64,000 bases of DNA from Streptomyces sp. 2131.1 (lineage in GTDB: Bacteria > Actinomycetota > Actinomycetes > Streptomycetales > Streptomycetaceae), in contig NZ_FNSY01000001.1 of the NCBI RefSeq assembly GCF_900105515.1, forward strand, positions 5,754,001 to 5,818,000, given 5' to 3'. Both the position numbers and the translations under genes were made by a program. This document shows, piece after piece, positions 1 to 8,609 of this stretch. Each line of letters begins with the position of its first letter. Position 1 is the stretch's first letter. The notes beneath the pieces were generated by a model that was not told the DNA's origin, made no database searches, and saw only the letters and a list, made by a program, of their open reading frames with translations.

Positions 1-558
1 GCCGAGCCCGTTGCCGTCGTCGTTGAGGCCCTGCGTGAGGATGGCGAGCACCAGCACGACCGTGGCGATGACCTCGGTGAGTACGTTCTGCACGGCGTTG
101 CGGATCTCGGGGCCCGTCGAGAAGACACCGAGCACGGGGCCCGCCTTGGGGGCCGCGGCCTTGTCGACCATGCCCTCCTCACCCGAATGGTCGCGCAGGA
201 TCTGCTGATCGGTGAGGTGCGCCCGGAACTGTCCGTAGTAGGTCAGCCAGACCAGCACCGCGCCGATCATCGCGCCGAGGAGCTGGGAGGCGAGGTAGAG
301 CGGTACGTCGCCCCACTTCGTGCCGCCCTCGATCGCCAGGCCGATGGTGACGGCGGGGTTGAGATGCGCCCCCGACACGCCGCCGGCGAGGTACGCGCCG
401 GTCAGTACCGCGAAGCCCCACCCGAAGGTGATGGCGACCCAGCCGGCGTTCTGCGCCTTCGAGTGCTTGAGCGTGACGGCGGCACAGACACCGCCGCCGA
501 GCAGGATGAGTACGGCGGTACCGATGGTCTCGCCGATGAAGATGTCGGAGCTGGACAC
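1..558 (-). CDS. glpF: Glycerol uptake facilitator (MIP/aquaporin family), 3' end outside window
   Basis: This membrane channel passes glycerol across the cytoplasmic membrane. The 186 codons visible cover the N-terminal half: TM1, the loop with the first MIP signature GAHLNPAVTIG (NPA at residues 67-69) and the following helices. The second NPA lies beyond the window edge. I chose the GTG at 558 because AAGGAG stands 6 bases upstream and the first residues (VSSSDIFIGE) lead straight into TM1. It lies downstream of gylR in the same direction, as in the streptomycete gylR-gylCABX operon, so glpK and glpD are expected beyond position 1. A GylR-like half-palindromic box lies about 125 bases upstream. 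Substrate is inferred from this context rather than from the channel sequence alone. Confidence 0.9.
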   Translation of the reverse strand, partial: MSSSDIFIGETIGTAVLILLGGGVCAAVTLKHSKAQNAGWVAITFGWGFAVLTGAYLAGGVSGAHLNPAVTIGLAIEGGTKWGDVPLYLASQLLGAMIGAVLVWLTYYGQFRAHLTDQQILRDHSGEEGMVDKAAAPKAGPVLGVFSTGPEIRNAVQNVLTEVIATVVLVLAILTQGLNDDGNGLG

Positions 559-682
559 CCGCGACTCCTTTGTCCTTCGTCCAGGGAAGCCGAACCCCGG
601 GTCCCTCCGGTGGTCCGCGCCCTCGTGTAAGGGCTTGGCCGGCCCGTGGCACCGTCACACCCTAACGCGAATTTCCGTTAAG

Positions 683-701
683 TGTTCGACAATGCCGACC
701 G
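683..701. promoter_or_regulatory. Putative GylR operator upstream of glpF
   Basis: The 13 bases TGTTCGACAATGC found here are repeated exactly at 1606-1618 before gylR. The second half of the palindrome is degraded in this copy (6 of 9 positions pair). Its place between gylR and glpF suggests a glycerol-responsive site for GylR. Assignment to GylR is inference from position and repetition. Confidence 0.55.
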
Positions 702-820
702 ATGAACGGCAGTGTTTCTCCCGGGAAGGGCAGCGTCAAGAGGGGTGTGACGTACGAATCGATCGTTACGGGGGAAGCCGGCCCGGTACGCGGCCGTGCG
801 TGTCGCCCCGGGCGGGCGGC

Positions 821-1585
821 TCAGAAGCGCCTGGCGCCCAGGTCCCGGGAGACCGCGCGGGCGCAGTCGCGCACCGCCGCGACCAGTTCGGGGCGCAGCT
901 CCCCGCCCTGGCAGACCCGCTCCACCGCGCCGGTGACGGCGATGGCCCCGACCGGCATCCGGCGGCGGTCGTGGATCGGGGCGGCCACCGCGGCCACGCC
1001 CTCCCATGTCTCCTCCACGTCGGAGCCCCAGCCCCGGGCCCTGACCACGTCGAGCACCGTCTCGAACTCCTCCGGGTCCGTGACCGTCCGGGGCGTGAAG
1101 GACCGCCGCTCGCTCTCCACGGCCTCGGTGTGCGCCACCGGGTCGTACGCGGCCAGCACCTTGCCCAGGGCCGTGGAGTGCAGCGGCTGCATGGCCCCCA
1201 CCTCCAGCACCTGACGGCTGTCGTCGGGGCGGAAGACGTGGTGGACGATGAGCACGCCCTGCTGGTGCAGGACGCCCAGATGGACGCTCTCGCCGCTGGA
1301 CCGGGCCAGGTCGTCCGTCCAGACCAGGGCGCGGGCCCGCAGCTCGTGGACGTCGAGATAGCTGTTGCCCAGGCGCAGCAGCTCCGCGCCCAGCTGGTAG
1401 CGGCCGGAGGCGGAGTCCTGCTCGACGAAGCCCTCGTGCTGGAGCGTGCGCAGGATGCCGTGTGCGGTGCCCTTGGCCAGGCCCAGTGAGGAGGCGATGT
1501 CGGACAGCCCCAGCCGCCGCTCGCCGCCTGCCAGCAGGCGCAGCATCGCGGCCGCCCGCTCCAGCGACTGGATGTTCTTGGCCAT
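821..1585 (-). CDS. gylR: IclR-family glycerol operon regulator GylR
   Basis: This is a DNA-binding regulator of glycerol catabolism. The 254-residue protein has an N-terminal winged helix-turn-helix (about residues 5-65; MAKNIQSLERAAAMLRLL at the start) and an IclR effector domain (about 75-250) ending in RDLGARRF. I chose the ATG at 1585, not the upstream TTG at 1615, because GGAGGAG sits 9 bases before it and the length matches the 254 residues I recall for S. coelicolor GylR. The upstream TTG would also lie inside the palindromic operator. The gene is immediately upstream of glpF and divergent from metH. The palindrome at 1606-1624 suggests autoregulation. Confidence 0.92.
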   Translation of the reverse strand: MAKNIQSLERAAAMLRLLAGGERRLGLSDIASSLGLAKGTAHGILRTLQHEGFVEQDSASGRYQLGAELLRLGNSYLDVHELRARALVWTDDLARSSGESVHLGVLHQQGVLIVHHVFRPDDSRQVLEVGAMQPLHSTALGKVLAAYDPVAHTEAVESERRSFTPRTVTDPEEFETVLDVVRARGWGSDVEETWEGVAAVAAPIHDRRRMPVGAIAVTGAVERVCQGGELRPELVAAVRDCARAVSRDLGARRF

Positions 1586-1605
1586 CGCGCCGTACTCCTC
1601 CACCT

Positions 1606-1624
1606 TGTTCGACAATGCTGAACA
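1606..1624. promoter_or_regulatory. Palindromic operator upstream of gylR
   Basis: TGTTCGACA and TGCTGAACA form a 19-base imperfect palindrome (7 of 9 pairs) centred on one A, 21 bases before the gylR start. It shares TGTTCGACAATGC with 683-695 before glpF. An IclR-type dimer site for GylR autoregulation is the likely meaning. Confidence 0.6.
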
Positions 1625-1728
1625 CTATCGGTCGATGCCGACCCGCGCTCGACCGCTGGAGAAGTCCGCGGCACTCCGCCACGCCGGAACCCCCCGCCAA
1701 CAGGATGCCGTCCGGCTCGTGGGACAGA

Positions 1729-1759
1729 GTGACGGCCCAGGTCGCGGCCCGGCTACCCT
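1729..1759 (+). promoter_or_regulatory. Probable metH promoter
   Basis: GTGACG (1729-1734), a 19-base spacer and TACCCT (1754-1759) resemble a sigma-70 class promoter, with the spacer slightly long. Transcription would begin near 1766, giving a leader of roughly 58 bases, too short for a cobalamin riboswitch. Confidence 0.4.
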
Positions 1760-1823
1760 GGCCGGGTGCGCCTTCCGCCGAAGACGCAAAGCCGACAGCC
1801 GTCGCATCCCAGGGAGTACATCC

Positions 1824-4800
1824 ATGGCCTCGTCGCCGACCCCTTCCGCCGACAGCCGGACCCGAGCCGCAGCCCTCCGTGAGGCGCTCGCCACCCGCGT
1901 GGTGGTGGCCGACGGTGCCATGGGCACCATGCTCCAGGCCCAGGACCCCACGCTCGCGGACTTCGAGGACCTCGAAGGCTGCAACGAGATCCTGAACCTG
2001 ACCCGGCCGGACATCGTGCGCTCGGTGCACGAGGCGTACTTCGCCGTCGGCGTCGACTGCGTCGAGACCAACACCTTCGGCGCCAACACGGCGGCCCTCG
2101 GCGAGTACGACATCCCCGAGCGCGTGCACGAACTGTCCGAGGCGGGCGCGCGCATCGCCCGCGAGGTCGCCGACGAGTTCACCGCGTCCACCGGTGAGCA
2201 GCGCTGGGTGCTCGGCTCCATGGGCCCCGGCACCAAGCTGCCGACCCTCGGCCACGTCCCGTACGCCACCATCCGCGACGGCTTCCAGGCGAACGCCGAG
2301 GGCCTGATCTCCGGCGGCGCCGACGCGCTCATCGTCGAGACGACCCAGGACCTCCTTCAGACCAAGGCCGCGATCCTCGGCGCCCGCCGCGCCCTGGACA
2401 CCCTGGGCAGCGACCTGCCGCTGCTGTGCTCGCTGGCCTTCGAGACCACCGGCACCATGCTCCTCGGCTCCGAGATCGGCGCGGCCCTGACCGCGCTGGA
2501 GCCCCTCGGCATCGACATGATCGGCCTGAACTGCTCGACCGGTCCGGCCGAGATGAGCGAGCACCTGCGCTACCTCACCCGCCACTCCCGCATCCCGCTG
2601 CTCTGCATGCCCAACGCCGGACTGCCCGTGCTCACCAAGGACGGCGCGCACTTCCCGCTCGACGCCGAGGGCCTGGCCGACGCACAGGAGACGTTCGTCC
2701 AGGAGTACGGCCTCTCGCTGGTCGGCGGCTGCTGCGGTACGACCCCCGAGCACCTGCGCCAGGTCGTCGAGCGCGTACGCGGCACCGCCCCGGGCGCCCG
2801 CGACCCGCGCCCCGAGCCCGGCGCCGCCTCGCTCTACCAGAGCATCCCCTTCCGCCAGGACACCGCGTACCTGGCGATCGGCGAGCGTACGAACGCCAAC
2901 GGGTCCAAGAAGTTCCGCGAGGCCATGCTGGAGGGCCGCTGGGACGACTGCGTGGAGATGGCCCGCGACCAGATCCGCGAGGGCGCGCACATGCTCGACC
3001 TGTGCGTCGACTACGTCGGCCGGGACGGCGTCGCCGACATGGAGGAGCTGGCCGGACGCTTCGCCACCGCCTCCACCCTGCCGATCGTCCTGGACTCGAC
3101 CGAGCTGCCCGTGCTCCGGGCCGGTCTGGAGAAGCTGGGCGGCCGCGCGGTCCTCAACTCCGTCAACTACGAGGACGGCGACGGCCCGGAGTCCCGCTTC
3201 GTCAAGGTCACGCGGCTGGCCGCCGAGCACGGCGCCGCGCTGATCGCGCTGACCATCGACGAGGAGGGCCAGGCCCGCACCGCCGAGCACAAGGTCGCCG
3301 TCGCCGAACGGCTCATCGAGGACCTGACCGGCAACTGGGGCATCCAGGAGTCGGACATCCTCATCGACACCCTGACCTTCACCATCTGCACCGGCCAGGA
3401 GGAGTCCCGCAAGGACGGCGTCGCCACCATCGAGGCCATCCGCGAGCTGAAGAAGCGCCACCCGGACGTGCAGACCACGCTCGGCCTCTCCAACATCTCC
3501 TTCGGCCTCAACCCGGCCGCCCGCGTCGTCCTCAACTCCGTCTTCCTGGACGAGTGCGTCAAGGCCGGTCTCGACTCCGCGATCGTGCACGCCTCGAAGA
3601 TCCTGCCGATCGCCCGTCTGGAGGAGGAGCAGGTCAAGGTCGCCCTCGACCTGATCCACGACCGTCGCGCCGAGGGCTACGACCCCCTGCAGAAGCTCAT
3701 GGAGCTCTTCGAGGGCGTCAACATGAAGTCGATGAAGGAGGGCAAGGCCGAGGAACTCCTCGCCCTCCCGCTCGACGAGCGCCTCCAGCGCCGCATCATC
3801 GACGGCGAGAAGAACGGCCTGGAGGACGACCTCGCCGAGGCCCTGCGGGACACGCCCGCGCTCGACATCGTCAACAACACGCTCCTGGCGGGCATGAAGG
3901 TCGTCGGCGAGCTGTTCGGCTCCGGCCAGATGCAGCTGCCGTTCGTCCTCCAGTCCGCCGAGGTCATGAAGAGCGCGGTGGCCTACCTCGAACCGCACAT
4001 GGAGAAGTCGGACGCCGAGGGCAAGGGCACCATCGTCCTCGCCACCGTCCGCGGCGACGTCCACGACATCGGCAAGAACCTCGTCGACATCATCCTGTCC
4101 AACAACGGGTTCAACGTCGTCAACATCGGCATCAAGCAGCCCGTCTCCGCCATCCTGGAGGCCGCCGAGGAGCACAAGGCGGACGTCATCGGGATGTCCG
4201 GCCTCCTCGTCAAGTCCACCGTGATCATGAAGGAGAACCTGGAGGAGCTGAACCAGCGCAAGCTGGCCGCCGACTACCCGGTGATCCTCGGCGGCGCCGC
4301 CCTGACCCGCGCCTACGTCGAGCAGGACCTCCACGAGATCTACGAGGGCGAGGTCCGCTACGCCCGCGACGCCTTCGAGGGCCTGCGCCTCATGGACGCG
4401 CTCATCGCCGTCAAGCGGGGCGTCCCCGGCGCCACCCTGCCCGAGTTGAAGCGGCGCCGCGTCCCCAAGCGCGACACCGCCGTCCTGGAGGTGAACGAGC
4501 CGGAGGAGGGCGTCCGCTCCGACGTCTCCGTCACCAACCCGGTGCCCACCCCGCCCTTCTGGGGCAGCCGCGTCGTCAAGGGCATCCAGCTCAAGGAGTA
4601 CGCCTCCTGGCTGGACGAAGGCGCCCTCTTCAAGGGCCAGTGGGGCCTCAAGCAGACGAGGGCCGGCGACGGACCCACGTACGAGGAGCTCGCCGAGAGC
4701 GAGGGCCGCCCGCGCCTGCGCGGCCTGCTCGACAGGCTCCAGACGGAGAACCTGCTGGAAGCGGCCGTCGTCTACGGCTACTACCCCTGCGTCTCCAAGG

Positions 4801-5336
4801 GCGACGACCTGATCCTGCTCCACGAGGACGGCTCCGAGCGCACCCGCTTCACCTTCCCGCGCCAGCGCCGCGGCCGCCGCCTGTGCCTGGCGGACTTCTT
4901 CCGCCCCGAGGAGTCCGGCGAGAAGGACGTCATCGGCCTCCAGGTCGTCACCGTCGGCTCCCGGATCGGCACCGAGACCGCCAAGCTCTTCGAGGCCAAC
5001 GCCTACCGCGACTACCTGGAGCTGCACGGGCTCTCCGTCCAGCTGGCCGAGGCCCTCGCCGAGTACTGGCACGCCCGGGTCCGCTCGGAGCTGGGCTTCG
5101 CGGGGGAGGACCCGGCGGACGTCGAGGACATGTTCGCGCTGAAGTACCGCGGCGCGCGCTTCTCGCTGGGCTACGGCGCCTGCCCGGACCTGGAGGACCG
5201 CGCCAAGATCGCGGACCTGCTCCGGCCCGAGCGGATCGGCGTCCACCTCTCCGAGGAGTTCCAGCTCCACCCCGAGCAGTCCACCGACGCGATCGTCATC
5301 CACCACCCCGAGGCGAAGTACTTCAACGCGCGGTAA
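1824..5336 (+). CDS. metH: Cobalamin-dependent methionine synthase
   Basis: MetH transfers a methyl group from methyltetrahydrofolate to homocysteine through protein-bound cobalamin. The 1170 residues, normal for the family, carry all four modules. The homocysteine module (about 20-315) has zinc-ligand cysteines in GLNCSTG (near 238) and GGCCGTT (near 302). The pterin-binding module spans about 350-610. The B12 module has the cobalamin-ligand histidine in GDVHDIGKN (about 744-752). The C-terminal AdoMet reactivation module has GYGACP (near 1115). The ATG at 1824 follows an AGGGAG. No cobalamin riboswitch was recognised in the leader. The gene stands alone, divergent from gylR. The long opposite-strand open frames over it are codon-bias shadows. 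Confidence 0.97.
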   Translation: MASSPTPSADSRTRAAALREALATRVVVADGAMGTMLQAQDPTLADFEDLEGCNEILNLTRPDIVRSVHEAYFAVGVDCVETNTFGANTAALGEYDIPERVHELSEAGARIAREVADEFTASTGEQRWVLGSMGPGTKLPTLGHVPYATIRDGFQANAEGLISGGADALIVETTQDLLQTKAAILGARRALDTLGSDLPLLCSLAFETTGTMLLGSEIGAALTALEPLGIDMIGLNCSTGPAEMSEHLRYLTRHSRIPLLCMPNAGLPVLTKDGAHFPLDAEGLADAQETFVQEYGLSLVGGCCGTTPEHLRQVVERVRGTAPGARDPRPEPGAASLYQSIPFRQDTAYLAIGERTNANGSKKFREAMLEGRWDDCVEMARDQIREGAHMLDLCVDYVGRDGVADMEELAGRFATASTLPIVLDSTELPVLRAGLEKLGGRAVLNSVNYEDGDGPESRFVKVTRLAAEHGAALIALTIDEEGQARTAEHKVAVAERLIEDLTGNWGIQESDILIDTLTFTICTGQEESRKDGVATIEAIRELKKRHPDVQTTLGLSNISFGLNPAARVVLNSVFLDECVKAGLDSAIVHASKILPIARLEEEQVKVALDLIHDRRAEGYDPLQKLMELFEGVNMKSMKEGKAEELLALPLDERLQRRIIDGEKNGLEDDLAEALRDTPALDIVNNTLLAGMKVVGELFGSGQMQLPFVLQSAEVMKSAVAYLEPHMEKSDAEGKGTIVLATVRGDVHDIGKNLVDIILSNNGFNVVNIGIKQPVSAILEAAEEHKADVIGMSGLLVKSTVIMKENLEELNQRKLAADYPVILGGAALTRAYVEQDLHEIYEGEVRYARDAFEGLRLMDALIAVKRGVPGATLPELKRRRVPKRDTAVLEVNEPEEGVRSDVSVTNPVPTPPFWGSRVVKGIQLKEYASWLDEGALFKGQWGLKQTRAGDGPTYEELAESEGRPRLRGLLDRLQTENLLEAAVVYGYYPCVSKGDDLILLHEDGSERTRFTFPRQRRGRRLCLADFFRPEESGEKDVIGLQVVTVGSRIGTETAKLFEANAYRDYLELHGLSVQLAEALAEYWHARVRSELGFAGEDPADVEDMFALKYRGARFSLGYGACPDLEDRAKIADLLRPERIGVHLSEEFQLHPEQSTDAIVIHHPEAKYFNAR

Positions 5337-5455
5337 GACTCCGTTCGACGCGTCGTAGCCGATCACGTCGTACACTTGTCGGTCCAGCGCAGGCCGGTCG
5401 CCCATCCTCCGGGACGGGTGGCCGGCCTTCTCGTCCCTCATGGAAGGTGTGCCGG

Positions 5456-6148
5456 ATGACCAGTACGGTTCCCGCGTCCCTGACCCGTACGGCGGAGGGC
5501 GCTGCCCTCCAGGCCGTCTTTCTCGACATGGACGGCACCCTGGTCGACACCGAGGGCTTCTGGTGGGACGTCGAGGTCGAGGTCTTCGCCGACCTCGGGC
5601 ACCGGCTGGACGAGGCATGGCGCGAGGTGGTCGTCGGCGGGCCGATGACCCGCAGCGCCGGTTACCTCGTGGAGGCCACCGGCGCCGACGTCACGCTGGA
5701 CGAGCTCACCGTGCTGCTCAACGACCGGTTCGAGAAGCGCATCGGCCGGGGCGTCCCCCTGATGCCCGGGGCCGCCCGCCTCCTCGCGGAGCTGCGGCGG
5801 CACGAGATCCCCACCGCCCTCGTCTCCGCCTCGCACCGCCGCATCATCGACCGGGTCCTCGACTCGGTGGGCCACCACCACTTCGGGCTCACCGTCGCGG
5901 GCGACGAGGTCTCCCGTACGAAGCCGCACCCCGAGCCCTACCTGACCGCCGCGCACGGCTTCGGCGTCGATCCCAGGCTCTGCGCCGTCATCGAGGACAC
6001 CGCGACCGGGGTCGCCGCCGCCGAGGCGGCCGGATGCCGGGTGGTCGCCGTGCCCTCGGTCTCCCCGATCGCGGCCGCCGAGGGCCGGGTCGTGGTGGGA
6101 TCGCTGGAGGAAGTCAATCTCACATTCCTCCGGAGCCTCATCAACTGA
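5456..6148 (+). CDS. HAD-family phosphatase (beta-phosphoglucomutase-like)
   Basis: This 230-residue haloacid-dehalogenase-fold enzyme should hydrolyse or transfer a phosphoryl group through an aspartyl intermediate. Motif I is DMDGTLVD with the nucleophile at Asp24. Motif II is the Ser in LVSASHR. Motif III has the Lys in RTKPHPEPY, and motif IV the acidic pair in VIEDTATG. A helical cap between motifs I and II (about 35-100) places it in subfamily I. GGAAGG upstream supports the ATG at 5456. It lies 119 bases downstream of metH in the same direction. The substrate cannot be read from the sequence. Confidence 0.88.
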   Translation: MTSTVPASLTRTAEGAALQAVFLDMDGTLVDTEGFWWDVEVEVFADLGHRLDEAWREVVVGGPMTRSAGYLVEATGADVTLDELTVLLNDRFEKRIGRGVPLMPGAARLLAELRRHEIPTALVSASHRRIIDRVLDSVGHHHFGLTVAGDEVSRTKPHPEPYLTAAHGFGVDPRLCAVIEDTATGVAAAEAAGCRVVAVPSVSPIAAAEGRVVVGSLEEVNLTFLRSLIN

Positions 6149-6305
6149 ATGCGCCGGGACGGGCACCGAGAGTATTCCTGTGAATGAAAGGAAAAGCTCT
6201 CGCGGTGAGCGTGCGAATGAATTCCGCGCGCCACCTCCGTCCGCTATTCCGGAACACGCCCGCTAATGTCTTTCTCCCTGAACCGATGAGGGAGAACGGC
6301 CAACC

Positions 6306-7904
6306 ATGAAACGCAAGACCCTGGTGCTGCCCGCCGTCGCGGGCCTCCTGGCGCCCGTGCTCGCCGGCTGCGGCGCGACGGACGGCGGCAGCACCGGAAG
6401 CGGCGCGATCGTCGTCGGCACCACGGACCGGATCGCCGCCTCCGCGGGCGCCCCCGCGCCGCTCGACCCGGCCGTCGGCTACGAGGCGGGCGTCTGGAAC
6501 GTCCTGCGGCAGACCGTGCAGACCCTGATGGCCACCCCGCGCGGCGGCGGCCGCCCAGTCCCCGAGGCGGCCGAGAGCTGCGCCTTCACGGACCGCGAGA
6601 GCGAGAGCTACCGCTGCACCCTGCGTGCCGGCCTCACCTTCTCGGACGGCAGCCCCGTCACCGCCGACGACGTCAAGTACTCCATCGACCGCGTCCTGCG
6701 CATCAAGTCCGCCAACGGGCCCGCCGCCCTCCTCGACAACATCGACACCGTCGAGACCAGCGGCACCCGCGAGGTCGTCTTCCACCTGAAGACCCCCGAC
6801 GCCACCTTCCCGTACAAGCTCGCCACCCCGGCCGCAGGAATCGTCCCGCGCGACCAGTACCCCGCGAATTCCGCCCGCAGCGGATTCCAGGTGGACGGTT
6901 CGGGGCCGTACACCATGAAACCGGAAGTGAAATCCGGCCGGGTCGTGAAAATCGCCTTCACCAGGAATCCCCATTACCGGGGGAGTTACGAGGTGCGCAG
7001 CGACGACGTCGAACTCGAACTGTTCCCCGACGCCACCGCCATGGGCAGTGCGCTCGACGACAAGAAGATCGACATGATGGCCCGCACCATCGATTCCGAC
7101 CGCGCCCAGCAGCTGCTCGCGAAGCCCGAGGACGGCGTCCGCCTCACCGAGATGCCCGGACTCGCCATCAGCTACCTCGGCTTCGACACCGAGGACCCCG
7201 CCCTCGGCAACAAGGCCGTCCGGCAGGCCATCGCCCAGGTCGTCGACCGCGGCCGGATCGCGAGCCAGGTCTACGGCACCACCGTCGAGCCGCTGTACTC
7301 CCTGATCCCGGCCGGGATCACCGCACACGCCAACGCGTTCTACAGCACCTACGGCGAACCCAGCACCGACAAGGCCGCCGCCCTCCTCAGGAAGGCCAAG
7401 GTCCGCACACCGGTGCGCTTCACGCTGCACTACACGGACGACCACTACGGCCGGGACACCGCCACCGAGTTCGAGACGCTGAAGAAGCAGCTCAACGACA
7501 CCGGACTCTTCGACGTCACCACCGAGGGCACCCCCTGGGCCCGCTACCGCCCCGCCGAACTCCGCGGCGACTACGCCGTCTACGGCATGGGCTGGTTCCC
7601 CGACTTCCCGGACCCCGACAACTACACGGCGCCCTTCCTCGGCCGGGACAACTTCCTCGGCTCGCCCTACGCCTCCACCGAGGCCCGCGGCCTGATCGCG
7701 GACTCGCGCCGCAAGGCCGACCGCGGAGGCGTCGCACCCGCCTTCGAACGGCTCCAGGACATCGTCGCCCGGGACGTGCCCGTTCTCCCGATCTGGCAGG
7801 GCAAGCAGTACGTCGCCGCCGTGGACGGGCTCAGCGGCGTCGAATGGGCGGTCGACTCCAGCGCCGACCTCCACCTGTGGGAACTGGGCCGGGGCGCCGA
7901 CTGA
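6306..7904 (+). CDS. ABC transporter substrate-binding lipoprotein (SBP_bac_5 family)
   Basis: This 532-residue extracellular solute receptor belongs to the peptide/nickel family. It begins with a lipoprotein signal, MKRKTLVLPAVAGLL then a lipobox LAGC with the acylated Cys near residue 22. The DppA/OppA-type fold follows, with family hallmarks such as LRAGLTFSDGSPVTADDV and the C-terminal IVARDVPVLPIWQ. GGGAGAA precedes the ATG. No permease or ATPase gene is adjacent, so it is an orphan receptor that must use a transporter encoded elsewhere. A TAATGT (6263-6268) upstream could be its -10 element. A short stretch around 6865-6990 has lower third-position GC than its surroundings. Confidence 0.9.
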   Translation: MKRKTLVLPAVAGLLAPVLAGCGATDGGSTGSGAIVVGTTDRIAASAGAPAPLDPAVGYEAGVWNVLRQTVQTLMATPRGGGRPVPEAAESCAFTDRESESYRCTLRAGLTFSDGSPVTADDVKYSIDRVLRIKSANGPAALLDNIDTVETSGTREVVFHLKTPDATFPYKLATPAAGIVPRDQYPANSARSGFQVDGSGPYTMKPEVKSGRVVKIAFTRNPHYRGSYEVRSDDVELELFPDATAMGSALDDKKIDMMARTIDSDRAQQLLAKPEDGVRLTEMPGLAISYLGFDTEDPALGNKAVRQAIAQVVDRGRIASQVYGTTVEPLYSLIPAGITAHANAFYSTYGEPSTDKAAALLRKAKVRTPVRFTLHYTDDHYGRDTATEFETLKKQLNDTGLFDVTTEGTPWARYRPAELRGDYAVYGMGWFPDFPDPDNYTAPFLGRDNFLGSPYASTEARGLIADSRRKADRGGVAPAFERLQDIVARDVPVLPIWQGKQYVAAVDGLSGVEWAVDSSADLHLWELGRGAD

Positions 7905-7917
7905 GCAGCACCCCGCC

Positions 7918-7947
7918 GCGCCCCGGTGTCACTGCGCGCCGGGGCGC
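7918..7947. terminator. Bidirectional terminator between convergent genes
   Basis: GCGCCCCGG (7918-7926) and CCGGGGCGC (7939-7947) form a 9-base-pair stem with a 12-base loop. It sits after the binding-protein gene and overlaps the last codons of the opposing response regulator. Confidence 0.6.
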
Positions 7948-8600
7948 ACCAGACCGCTCTCGTACGCGTACACCGCGGCCTGCACCCGGTCGCGCACGCC
8001 CAGCTTCGTCAGCACATGGCCCACATGGGTCTTCACCGTCGTCTCGCTGACGAACAGGTCGGCGGCGATCTCCGCGTTCGACAGGCCGCGCGCCACCAGC
8101 TTCAGGACCTCGACCTCCCGGTCCGTCAGCGTGTGCAGCGTGTCCGGCAGCGGCTCCTCGCCGGACGGCAGGTGGTCCGCGTACTTGTCGAGCAGCCGGC
8201 GCGTCACGCTCGGGGCGAGCATCGCCTCACCACCCGCCACCACCCGGATCGCCTGCACCAGCTCGTCGGCCGGCGCGTCCTTGAGCAGGAAGCCGCTCGC
8301 ACCGGCCCGCAGTGCCTCCACCACGTACTCGTCGAGGTCGAACGTGGTCAGCACCAGCACCTTCGCCGGGCCGTCCCGGTCGGGACCGGTGATCTGCCGC
8401 GTCGCCTCGACACCGTCCATCCGCGGCATCCGGATGTCCATCAGCACCACATCGGGCTGGAGCGCGCGCACCTGGTCGAGAGCCTGGAGACCGTCACCGG
8501 CCTCGCCCACCACCGCCAGATCGCCCTCGGCCTCCAGAATCATCCGGAAGCCGGTGCGCAGCAGCGGTTGGTCGTCGACCAGAAGGACGCGGATAGCCAC
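7929..8600 (-). CDS. NarL/LuxR-type response regulator, no adjacent kinase
   Basis: This 223-residue two-component regulator has a receiver domain (about 1-120, phospho-acceptor Asp in DVVLMDIRMP) and a C-terminal LuxR helix-turn-helix (about 155-215, LTDREVEVLKLVARGLSNAEIA). The GTG at 8600 leads directly into AIRVLLVDDQPLL. No histidine kinase lies next to it. Instead the gene starts 9 bases after the stop of the RecB-like nuclease on the same strand, so both may be one transcript. Partner kinase and targets are unknown. Class assignment is firm. Confidence 0.93.
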   Translation of the reverse strand: MAIRVLLVDDQPLLRTGFRMILEAEGDLAVVGEAGDGLQALDQVRALQPDVVLMDIRMPRMDGVEATRQITGPDRDGPAKVLVLTTFDLDEYVVEALRAGASGFLLKDAPADELVQAIRVVAGGEAMLAPSVTRRLLDKYADHLPSGEEPLPDTLHTLTDREVEVLKLVARGLSNAEIAADLFVSETTVKTHVGHVLTKLGVRDRVQAAVYAYESGLVRPGAQ

Positions 8601-8609
8601 CAGATCTCC

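Noticed and set aside
1616..1823. Cobalamin, SAM or SAH riboswitch before metH
   Set aside because: No B12 box, no SAM-IV or SAH core sequence seen, and the likely promoter leaves only about 58 bases of leader.
678..5618. Continuous 1646-codon open frame antisense to metH, and a 1240-codon one overlapping metH and the HAD gene
   Set aside because: These are by-products of very high third-position GC. The translated sequence is Arg/Pro/Asp-rich without any domain, while the metH frame has every expected motif.
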